A stretch of DNA of 27,590 nt from a virus. Shown here in pieces: positions 20,468 to 27,590 of this stretch; position 1 is the first letter of the stretch; each line of letters opens with the position of its first letter. The translations under genes and the position numbers were made by a program. The stretch covers positions 1-27,590 of IMG/VR virus record IMGVR_UViG_3300032134_000015; one strand, 5' to 3'. The notes below the pieces were generated by a model. The model saw nothing but the letters and a program-made list of their open reading frames with translations. It was not told the DNA's origin and ran no database searches.

Positions 20468-22761
20468 TGTCAACACGCAAGCTCCAATTACCTGTAGCTG
20501 GTTTTACTGACGGCCTTAATACGGAAGCCTCTGTGCTTAACGTGCTACCTTCTGAATTCATGGACGGTACTATTAACGTAGAGCTATTCCAGAATGGGTC
20601 CGTCCGTAGGCGTAGGGGTGTAGACTTCTTAGGGGCTTCTGACGCAGGAGGCTTCCTACAAACAATACGTACAGGAGTCATAGCTACAGAATTAAAACAA
20701 GAATCTCCTGCTGGTAAGTACGTGCAGCTTACTGCTCCTAATGGTAATATCGTTGAGAAAATTGTCGTAGACCTTAATAATGAGTTTTGGGTTTTTGACG
20801 TAACCAGCGACGGTCTTACAAACATCGACACTCCTTCCCAAACTATTAGCCGTACAGTAGATGGTGTTGTACATGCTGACGATCAGCAAAAGTTTGTCAA
20901 CATGCAATTCTCTCAGTCTGGTAAGCGACTGTTCTTTGCAGGTAAGCACTCACACCCAGGCTACCTACAAGTGTCCTCAAATAATGATAGTCTTGAAGTA
21001 GTATACTTAAATGTCATTATTCGTGATCCTGATGCCACCACTACAAATGCAATAGTACAGCATAATTCTAAATGGTATGACTGTATCTTTACTCATACTT
21101 CTGCTGCAGCTAATGAGCCAGGGGTAGGTGCTGATTGGGAGCAATACTGGATACTAAATGATGGAGCTATCCCAGGAAGCACTCCTTCTTGGGGGACAAG
21201 TACCTCGTACACCTCTACTATGATTATCCGATACAATAAGAATATATCTGTAACCGCTACCGACACCTTCCCCACTACCGTAGACTTTTTTGCTGGTAGT
21301 GCATGGTTAGGAGGCGATCCTAAATACCCTAACTTTGTTTATTTCTCCCAAGCTGTTGTTAATGATGGTGACTTGGAAAAGTTCCATCAGTTTGCTGACC
21401 CTTTCGACAGCACTGACTCTGCTATTGTGGCTGATGATGGAGGGGTTGTAGCTATACAAGGTGCGGGGTTAGTGGAAAGGATTCTTACTTTAGGGTCTGC
21501 CATCTACATAGGGTCTAATACGGGTATATGGCAAATAACTGGCCCAAACAGTCAGTTCAAGGCTACTGATTTTGTAGTATATAATGTATTAGGTGATGGT
21601 ATTGACGGACCAGAATGTATGGTCGCTGTCGATGACGAGTTTCTTGTATTTGGGCAAAATACTATCTGGCGATCCACTATCCAGAATAGCTTTTCCCTAA
21701 CTAATACAGGCCAAGCTACTTTTCGATCTATCTCAGAAAATAGAATTGAAACTCTTTACACAGCAGTACCTCAAGCATCTAAGTCTTCTGCTAGGGCAGT
21801 ATATAACCCTTCTGAACGTAGGGTTTATTTTTTCTATAACAAGACTCAAACTGATTTTGATAAGTCCTACGGAGGGCTATCACAACCTGGATACTCCAAG
21901 GATGTCCTTGTCTTGGACACTAGATTTCAAGATGATATTCTACCTACTGAACAACAACAGAAACTACGTAGAACAGTAAAAGGCGCGTTCTTTGAATATT
22001 CATTTAACGACGGAGCCAACAGTGAGCTTCCATACATAGCTTGTCCTATTGTAGCCCCTGACGTACCCCCTATTGATGAACCAGTTACTATTTCGGGTGA
22101 TACAGTTGTCGAGAGTACGGGTGACCCCGTTGTAGCTGCTGGCGATGCTGACCCGAAAGATGTACTTCTGGTTCTAGCTATGAGGCGCTCTGAAGCAGGT
22201 GCTAATGCTACTATCGAAGCTGCTTTTGGTTCTCTGAATACTACTAATGTTAAAGATTGGGCTTCGGATACTACGTATGCTATCTCCTATGATAGCCCTG
22301 TATATAGCGGCATCCAGACAGGCGGCGATGCACTTCATAATAAAAACCTTACATATATCTACTTAGTATTTAAAAGGTCAGAGTCAGGAACTCTGGATTC
22401 AAACAGTATTGATCTAACCCCAGGCGGATGCTTTATGGCTACTGCATGGGATTATGCTACAGATGATGCTGCTCCTGGTCACTCCACATTCTTTAATGAT
22501 GTGGAGGACGCAAGTGGCAACGATGTTGTGGATGCTAATAACAAATTAGTATATAGCCGTAATCCTATGAGAGAGGTGTACTTCCCTGCGAGGTACACCA
22601 ACTCCTTAGCAGGATCAGGAGATACTGACTATAGCCATGTCCACTACAAGCATAGAGTACGCGGTAGGGGTAAGGTTATGCAAATCCTATTCCTTAATGA
22701 CGGGGATAAAGATTACCACCTAATAGGATGGACACAGCAGTTTCATGGTAAACCCGATTAA
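20467..22761 (+). CDS. Tail tubular protein B (gp12-like nozzle)
   Basis: A 764-aa protein with the gp12-type start: GFTDGLNTEASVLNVLPSEF, then GSVRRRRGVDFL. Later segments IGSNTGIWQITGP and MVAVDDEFLVFGQNTIW are propeller-like repeats, as in podovirus nozzle proteins, and the C-terminal part is beta-rich. It forms the hexameric tail nozzle below the adaptor ring. The start overlaps the 72-aa gene by one base; the 3' end overlaps the next gene by 17 bases. Confidence 0.92.
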   Translation: MSTRKLQLPVAGFTDGLNTEASVLNVLPSEFMDGTINVELFQNGSVRRRRGVDFLGASDAGGFLQTIRTGVIATELKQESPAGKYVQLTAPNGNIVEKIVVDLNNEFWVFDVTSDGLTNIDTPSQTISRTVDGVVHADDQQKFVNMQFSQSGKRLFFAGKHSHPGYLQVSSNNDSLEVVYLNVIIRDPDATTTNAIVQHNSKWYDCIFTHTSAAANEPGVGADWEQYWILNDGAIPGSTPSWGTSTSYTSTMIIRYNKNISVTATDTFPTTVDFFAGSAWLGGDPKYPNFVYFSQAVVNDGDLEKFHQFADPFDSTDSAIVADDGGVVAIQGAGLVERILTLGSAIYIGSNTGIWQITGPNSQFKATDFVVYNVLGDGIDGPECMVAVDDEFLVFGQNTIWRSTIQNSFSLTNTGQATFRSISENRIETLYTAVPQASKSSARAVYNPSERRVYFFYNKTQTDFDKSYGGLSQPGYSKDVLVLDTRFQDDILPTEQQQKLRRTVKGAFFEYSFNDGANSELPYIACPIVAPDVPPIDEPVTISGDTVVESTGDPVVAAGDADPKDVLLVLAMRRSEAGANATIEAAFGSLNTTNVKDWASDTTYAISYDSPVYSGIQTGGDALHNKNLTYIYLVFKRSESGTLDSNSIDLTPGGCFMATAWDYATDDAAPGHSTFFNDVEDASGNDVVDANNKLVYSRNPMREVYFPARYTNSLAGSGDTDYSHVHYKHRVRGRGKVMQILFLNDGDKDYHLIGWTQQFHGKPD

Positions 22762-23080
22762 CGTGTTCCCAAACGGAATACACTTTCAGACGTATATTGT
22801 GGAAACTGATGAAGAAATTATAGGTGTTATAAAGGCAGATTGCTATGAGGATTTCTTAATGGTACATCCACGTATGTATAAAGTGAAGAAAAGTACTGTG
22901 AAGACGTTTCGGGACGAGTTCCATAGAGTAATTAAACATCTCAAAAAGACTCTTTACTACGACCACTTCTACGCAGATACTAAAAACTATAGACTGGCAA
23001 ACTTCCTTACCTACAATAAGATAAAAGAAATAGGCAAGGGTAGAGAGGGTGTACTTTTTGAGTACGAGATAGTAATATGA
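22745..23080 (+). CDS. gp13-like virion protein, GNAT-like fold (111 aa)
   Basis: A 111-aa protein in the position of T7 gp13 (internal virion protein A). The C-terminal two thirds (VHPRMYKVKKSTVKTFRDEF..., DHFYADTKNYRLANFLTYN, then GREGVLFEYEIVI) resemble the gp13/acetyltransferase-like pattern of a helix, a strand, R.A.FL...G and a final strand. Acetyl-CoA-binding residues are not apparent. T7 gp13 is needed for internal core assembly. The ATG lies inside the tail tubular B gene; the stop overlaps the next ATG as ATGA. The Shine-Dalgarno is weak. Confidence 0.6.
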   Translation: MVNPINVFPNGIHFQTYIVETDEEIIGVIKADCYEDFLMVHPRMYKVKKSTVKTFRDEFHRVIKHLKKTLYYDHFYADTKNYRLANFLTYNKIKEIGKGREGVLFEYEIVI

Positions 23081-23544
23081 GTGATGGTTTAAAACTTCTA
23101 GTTGCCTCTTTTGCGCTTACTGCTGCTTCTACGTATGTGACGTACCAAAGTGAAAAGAAAAAAGAAAAGCGAATCAAACAGCAACTTGAGATAAAACGAG
23201 AACTAGCTAGAGATGATCTATTAGCTACTAAGGCTATAGCTGACGATAAACTTCGTATTGATGCTCGTAAGCGTATTGCTAATATAACTAGAATGTTTGC
23301 CCACAGGAATACACAGAGTAATACTCAAATGGCGGTCACCGGAGTAACTAGTAACCTTGAAGGCTCTTTAGAGCGTAATCAGGAATCTGTAAATCGGCAG
23401 ATTGCCATGACTGATGCTAATATAGACTTAAATAGGGCTGAACTTGAAACCCCTGGATTAGCTACTACCCTTGGAGCAGGTGCGGCAGACTTAGGTGCCA
23501 GTGTATTTGCTGCTAAGGCTAGTGGCAAAAGAATATCATTATGA
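23077..23544 (+). CDS. Internal virion protein B-like (gp14-like, 155 aa)
   Basis: The N-terminus has a hydrophobic helix (LKLLVASFALTAASTYVTY), then a long charged coiled coil (SEKKKEKRIKQQLEIKRELA, ARDDLLATKAIADDKLRI), then Asn/Gln/Thr-rich helix and a Gly/Ala end (TTLGAGAADLGASVFAAKAS). Size, layout and gene order match T7 gp14, which is ejected and inserts in the outer membrane to start the DNA-translocation channel. ATGA overlap with the previous gene. Confidence 0.76.
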   Translation: MSDGLKLLVASFALTAASTYVTYQSEKKKEKRIKQQLEIKRELARDDLLATKAIADDKLRIDARKRIANITRMFAHRNTQSNTQMAVTGVTSNLEGSLERNQESVNRQIAMTDANIDLNRAELETPGLATTLGAGAADLGASVFAAKASGKRISL

Positions 23545-23557
23545 TCGGAGCGTTAAC

Positions 23558-24997
23558 ATGGTAGCTGGTGGCATAAAACAATTAGGCGACGGCCCCACTA
23601 AGTTTAGGGAGGAACAGTTTCGTTCTAATGCTCCCACTAACAGCGGGCAAGCTGCGGCTGAAGCGTTAATAACTCAGATAGGAAAGCTGACCACGTACGC
23701 TATTGATTCTGATAAAGCTAATGCTCATGCATCAGGTGTATTCGCACTAAAAAATGAAAGGGAAGGATGGGTAGCATCTGGAGTACTTCCTAGAGAACGA
23801 AAGATTAAAGAACAACAATGGATAAAAAACAATTCGGAGAAATATAGCCCTTCCGAACTTCTTAAGATTGTCAATGAAGCAAAAGCTATAGAAACTAAAA
23901 CAGTAAGGGATTCCCAGGGAAACCTCCGTCTTACTGACCTAAGAGGCAACTTTATGGATGACCCCCAAGGTGATCCTCCTGATGCTGTGGATTTAGAGAT
24001 ACTTGAATCATTCACCCAGTTTGACGAAATTAACAAGCAAGCACCTACAGTAGTTCAATCCTGGCTAGCCTTTGTTACCCCTGAAATCACTAAGATGCCT
24101 CTACAACAGCAACAAGAAGCTCAAGCTATATCTAAAGATATGACATTCAAAGCCAATAATATCTTTAAGACTGCTATAAGGATGGCACGAAACCCTCACT
24201 CCCCTATAGGCTCTATAGAATCTGACACTGCGGCTGCTGAACAACGCTTTAGTGAGATTAAATTTCAGTATGATTCATTTGTAGCTGGTCTAACTGGCCC
24301 CTACTTCATGAAACACATAGGAAAAGAACTAACTATTGACGCAGGAGAGAAGGTTCTGATGTCACTGAATCAGGATTTGCGTAATACTCTTGGGCGTAAC
24401 AATCTTCATACTGCAATAGGTGACCCTACTGGTACTAAACTCCAACAGATGATGGAAGACGGGAGAACTAGAGTATCTGCTATCTCGTCAGCCATTATGG
24501 ATAAAGGTGAACTAGGTACAAGAGTTAAAGCAGCTAGTATGCAAGCTACAGTATCTAACGTGCGGATACAGCTAAGAGAGAATAGGGCTGTTATGAACCT
24601 AACAGATGAGGAGTTTGAAATGGCTTCTCAATCTAAATACGTACGGCATGCTGTTCAAATGGCAGGACTTTTAGGAGGAAGGGGTGACCCTCTTGGCGCT
24701 TATGCAGCCAGCCTAGTAGCCAACATGGTTGGCAAAGGTAATAGAGAACACTGGCTGTCTAAAAGCGAAAAACTAGCTAAAGGAAATAATCCTAAATATT
24801 TTTCTGATCTTAATGCCTTACGTACTGCGCCTATCCACCCTGACGACCTAGATGCCCACATCTCTAACTTAACTAGGGGGCTTGAATCTATGCTTAAGAA
24901 ATACCCCGAAGAAAACCAACAAGAACGTATACGTGAAAACTTTAATAAAGTTATTAAGAGATTCGAGACAGCTAATAAGCAGTGGAAGGAGCAGTAA
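23558..24997 (+). CDS. Internal virion protein C-like (gp15-like, 479 aa)
   Basis: A 479-aa soluble helical protein in the gp15 position. ATG 23558 has CGGAG eight bases upstream and follows the gp14-like stop by 13 bases, so it is preferred to the longer frame from 23495, which overlaps gp14. Segments include MVAGGIKQLGDGPTKFREEQ and long helices through the centre; there is no signal or membrane segment. T7 gp15 forms the periplasmic part of the ejection channel with gp16. The protein is shorter than T7 gp15 (747 aa). Confidence 0.76.
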   Translation: MVAGGIKQLGDGPTKFREEQFRSNAPTNSGQAAAEALITQIGKLTTYAIDSDKANAHASGVFALKNEREGWVASGVLPRERKIKEQQWIKNNSEKYSPSELLKIVNEAKAIETKTVRDSQGNLRLTDLRGNFMDDPQGDPPDAVDLEILESFTQFDEINKQAPTVVQSWLAFVTPEITKMPLQQQQEAQAISKDMTFKANNIFKTAIRMARNPHSPIGSIESDTAAAEQRFSEIKFQYDSFVAGLTGPYFMKHIGKELTIDAGEKVLMSLNQDLRNTLGRNNLHTAIGDPTGTKLQQMMEDGRTRVSAISSAIMDKGELGTRVKAASMQATVSNVRIQLRENRAVMNLTDEEFEMASQSKYVRHAVQMAGLLGGRGDPLGAYAASLVANMVGKGNREHWLSKSEKLAKGNNPKYFSDLNALRTAPIHPDDLDAHISNLTRGLESMLKKYPEENQQERIRENFNKVIKRFETANKQWKEQ

Positions 24998-25002
24998 TTC
25001 TA

Positions 25003-27590
25003 ATGGCAGAGTCATCTGTATTAGAGCAACCTCAAGTACAAGAACCTGCCCTCCCTGAGTTGGAGGAGGAGCCTCTTGATATGAGCATACTCCCTCCTAT
25101 GCCAGAAGAGGAGCCTGTTGAAGAGATTACCATTCCCCCTCATAATCGTGAGTTGGAATATACCCTGTCTAATATGGCTAAGACGGGTGATTATGATACT
25201 TTGCAGAGTATGTCTATAGCGCAAGAACAACACAAACTTTCTAGTGCTGTTATAGGTGCGTTACATTCATCTGCTATTAGTAAACAGGATGCTCGTTCTA
25301 TAGTGGAGGAGATGGCTACTCGTTCCCGCCCCAGGAAATCAAATGGGGAAGCTATAACGGATAACATTATACCTGGTGCCCATCCTGACATCCGTAAAGC
25401 TATGTCCGACTCTATCGACGTTGACCATGCTAACAGAATTACCATCAACCATCAAAATAAAAGTCTTAATTTAGGAGAAGGTAGGGCTGCTCGTAATGAT
25501 CATAGCCCTGTTGCCCTAGAAGCAGCACAATACCTTAGTGTCAAGAACAGAGAAGCTGCACGTAGGCTTAAAGAGTTTGATGAAGGCAATTTCTCTCTAG
25601 AAAATATAATTGAGTTTGTCAACCCCATAGGAGGGGAAGACCCTGAAGGCATGGATATTGATATCTGGCAGACAGGTAAAGACCTACTTTCAGGCGAGTT
25701 TAATTACGAAGACTTTAACACAAAGATGGAGTCTAACTACGGCGAAGACTGGGAATGGCGTATGAGTGGCTTCCTCGCTAAGGAAGGTATGATTGACGTA
25801 GGCATTCTACTTTTAGCCATGTCTCCTCTTAGTCCTATTGCCTTTGCCTTGAAAGCAAGTAGCTCTGCCCTTAAAGCCAGGGCTGTTGCTGGCATCGCTA
25901 GGTCTGCTGTTGTGGGTGTAGCAGGTGGTGCAGCCCAAGCAGTACAGAATGTTACTGTAGATCGTGAAGCTAATCTTGGTACAGAAATAGCCCTACGCAC
26001 AGGAGGGGCTTTAGCTGGTGAGGTGGTGTTTGGTGTAGCTCGCGCAGGTATCCACGCACTTAGAGCACCAAAAGCACGGGCGGCTGCTAAAGAAGCTGCT
26101 GAGTTAGCTGAAACCAAAGTTCTTGAAAGAGCGCAGTATGAAGATGCTGTTAAGACCTTACCTGACACACTGACCCCTCTTGCTGCTACACAGAGGGCTA
26201 GTCTCGTGGAATCAGTACAAGGATTCAATAAACTAGCTCACGATACCTCTGCTAAGTTCCTAGACCTTAAAGAAGCAGAAGACTCTGTTTTGGTTGGCCT
26301 TGCTAATGTTCTCGGCAAGGATGTTAATGAACTAGCTAATATGGAATTTGATGTGGCTTTTACCTGGGCTAATAAACTGTCTCGTGATATTGTTGAAGAA
26401 AGTGCTTCCCAATTCAAAAACCAAACTGAACTTAGTCGTTTTCTTAGTTACGATCTTATGGCCCTCACCCCAGGTAAATACGAAACATTTACCGATAAGG
26501 TATCCCTATTCTTGACGGATAAGGGTGTTGCTATGCGGGAGTTTGAAGAAGGTATTATCAAGAGTAATGACAACCTTCTTAACTCTATGATGCAGTTTGG
26601 TGGTGTTGCTGAGAGTGCTAACTTTGCAGGGCAAGCTGCTGCTAATCTTACAGACTCTCGTAACTTTTCAAGTAAGATTGCTTCAGGGCTAGGCATGCTC
26701 TATAGAGACGCTACTAAAGGATTGTCTGTTAAAGAAAAGAAGCTGCTGTCTAACATCCTAAGTGAAGGCTCTGCCGATACTACTGTATACGACTTTGATT
26801 CTTTTGTACCTAAGTTAGATGTACCGGAAGGGTCATACACCCCTGCTATCCGCGAAGCTTACACCAAGGTTAGGTTTACCTTGGATGCTGCACATGCAGT
26901 ATTGGACGAAGGCCGTGTTGCTGCGCTTAAAGGTAGGGTCATTCCTTACCGTAAAGGCTACGTAGAAAAGATGTCTAAACCTTCTAAGAAGAAGGGTTAT
27001 GTGTGGGTACGTGAGTTTGATAACGAGACTATGGCCCCTACTGAAAAGGCTGCATTTGAAATACCTGAATCTACTTTCAAAGCCAAGGTAGACCAGCTTA
27101 CTACACTAGTTCCTTATCGTAACGGACATATTCCTCGTGTGTATGACACTAAGAAGCACTACGTAGGTGTTGCAGGTAAAGAAGGAGTTAGTGTTGAGGC
27201 TTCTTTCTCAAGTCGGTATGAAGCTGAAGTATGGATGAAGGAGCGCCAAGCCCTTATCAATAATGACTCAGATAAGGTATTCAAGATAACAGATAATATC
27301 GACACAGGTGCAGGTGGGTTTACTGCTAGTCGTAGTACTATGGATTTACTGTCCACATTAGGAGAAGGCGCACAAAAGAGCGTAGCTGCTGCCCTTGAAG
27401 AAAGTGGCATAAACTCTGCTACTGTAAAACTTATGCTCCGTAGACTGGATACCGTGAATCCTGCCAAGGACTTTGGCAATAAACGTACTCAACTAGGTAT
27501 TGCTTCAAATAAAAAACTACAAGACTTAAGACTAAAATATCATAGTACAAAAAGCAGTGAAGCGCGTAAAGCTATTGAGAAGGATATTGA
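25003..27590 (+). CDS. Large internal virion/ejection protein, gp16 position (3' end beyond window)
   Basis: The frame opens at ATG 25003 (AAGGAG twelve bases upstream, rather far) and runs off the right edge with 862 codons and no stop. The start is acidic and Pro-rich (LEEEPLDMSILPPMPEEEP). Around residues 263-312 there is a hydrophobic stretch (MIDVGILLLAMSPLSPIAFA, then VVGVAGGAAQAVQ) able to enter a membrane; the rest is helical. Order and size match the T7 gp16 class, ejected into the cell envelope to move DNA. No transglycosylase motif is seen in the visible N-terminal part, unlike T7 gp16; it may lie further on or be absent. Confidence 0.78.
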   Translation, partial: MAESSVLEQPQVQEPALPELEEEPLDMSILPPMPEEEPVEEITIPPHNRELEYTLSNMAKTGDYDTLQSMSIAQEQHKLSSAVIGALHSSAISKQDARSIVEEMATRSRPRKSNGEAITDNIIPGAHPDIRKAMSDSIDVDHANRITINHQNKSLNLGEGRAARNDHSPVALEAAQYLSVKNREAARRLKEFDEGNFSLENIIEFVNPIGGEDPEGMDIDIWQTGKDLLSGEFNYEDFNTKMESNYGEDWEWRMSGFLAKEGMIDVGILLLAMSPLSPIAFALKASSSALKARAVAGIARSAVVGVAGGAAQAVQNVTVDREANLGTEIALRTGGALAGEVVFGVARAGIHALRAPKARAAAKEAAELAETKVLERAQYEDAVKTLPDTLTPLAATQRASLVESVQGFNKLAHDTSAKFLDLKEAEDSVLVGLANVLGKDVNELANMEFDVAFTWANKLSRDIVEESASQFKNQTELSRFLSYDLMALTPGKYETFTDKVSLFLTDKGVAMREFEEGIIKSNDNLLNSMMQFGGVAESANFAGQAAANLTDSRNFSSKIASGLGMLYRDATKGLSVKEKKLLSNILSEGSADTTVYDFDSFVPKLDVPEGSYTPAIREAYTKVRFTLDAAHAVLDEGRVAALKGRVIPYRKGYVEKMSKPSKKKGYVWVREFDNETMAPTEKAAFEIPESTFKAKVDQLTTLVPYRNGHIPRVYDTKKHYVGVAGKEGVSVEASFSSRYEAEVWMKERQALINNDSDKVFKITDNIDTGAGGFTASRSTMDLLSTLGEGAQKSVAAALEESGINSATVKLMLRRLDTVNPAKDFGNKRTQLGIASNKKLQDLRLKYHSTKSSEARKAIEKDI

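Noticed and set aside
25737-26228. Minus-strand ORFs under the last gene (also 26448-26696 and 27159-27479)
   Set aside because: Shadows of the long plus-strand ejection-protein frame, which is open from 25003 to the end.

Overview
The window is the middle of a tailed-phage (or prophage) genome with a T7-like short-tail (podovirus) virion module. It has two divergent transcription blocks. The left block (1 to about 8260) is read entirely on the minus strand and holds replication and small early or accessory genes. The right block (about 8316 to the end) is read entirely on the plus strand and holds the head, packaging, tail and ejection genes. The order portal, scaffold, capsid, tail tubular A, tail tubular B, internal virion proteins is that of T7-like podoviruses. 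Replication, however, uses a DnaB-type helicase plus a separate zinc-ribbon/TOPRIM primase, and no phage RNA polymerase is seen. All promoters I can see are near-perfect host sigma-70 type (TTGACA, 17 bp, TATAAT-like). The host is probably a Gram-negative bacterium (IbpA-type small heat-shock protein, secreted protein with signal peptide, T7-like ejection proteins). I cannot name it.

Left block, in transcription order from right to left. Promoters at 8230-8258 and 7545-7573 precede an unknown 282-aa gene (6643-7491) whose codon use differs from its neighbours. A strong two-tier stem-loop, a 76-aa gene and an intrinsic terminator (6289-6321) follow. Next is a repeat-rich non-coding stretch (6010-6265) with four TGATACCGG copies in two pairs flanking four GCGAAGC mini-hairpins. 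A promoter at 5976-6004 then drives a tightly overlapped run of small genes (5945 down to about 4293), including a DUF551 protein. A MerR-like regulator pair (4247-3580) sits before another promoter (3535-3563). That promoter drives small ORFs, a DUF932 protein, more small ORFs, the primase and the helicase, which runs off the left edge. Many genes overlap by 1-11 bases (ATGA type). Several real genes here are under 60 codons, including two single-helix membrane peptides.

Right block. A perfect consensus promoter (8316-8344) drives an IbpA-like Hsp20, then several small unknown genes (basic, secreted, membrane). A HlyC-like acyltransferase fold that lacks both catalytic residues follows, with an in-frame duplicated tail fragment after it. 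Next come a Gly/Ser-rich protein, a probable small terminase, a 404-aa basic disordered protein, the large terminase, portal, scaffold, major capsid, two probable head-decoration proteins, tail tubular A and B, and four proteins in the positions of T7 gp13, gp14, gp15 and gp16. The last one is cut by the right edge.

The main points for a second look are the coordinated sigma-70 promoter set with a shared initially transcribed sequence, the mini-hairpin/TGATACCGG array, the catalytically dead HlyC-like protein with its duplicated C-terminus, the truncated duplicate leader ORF at 5471-5518, and the compositionally distinct first early gene.
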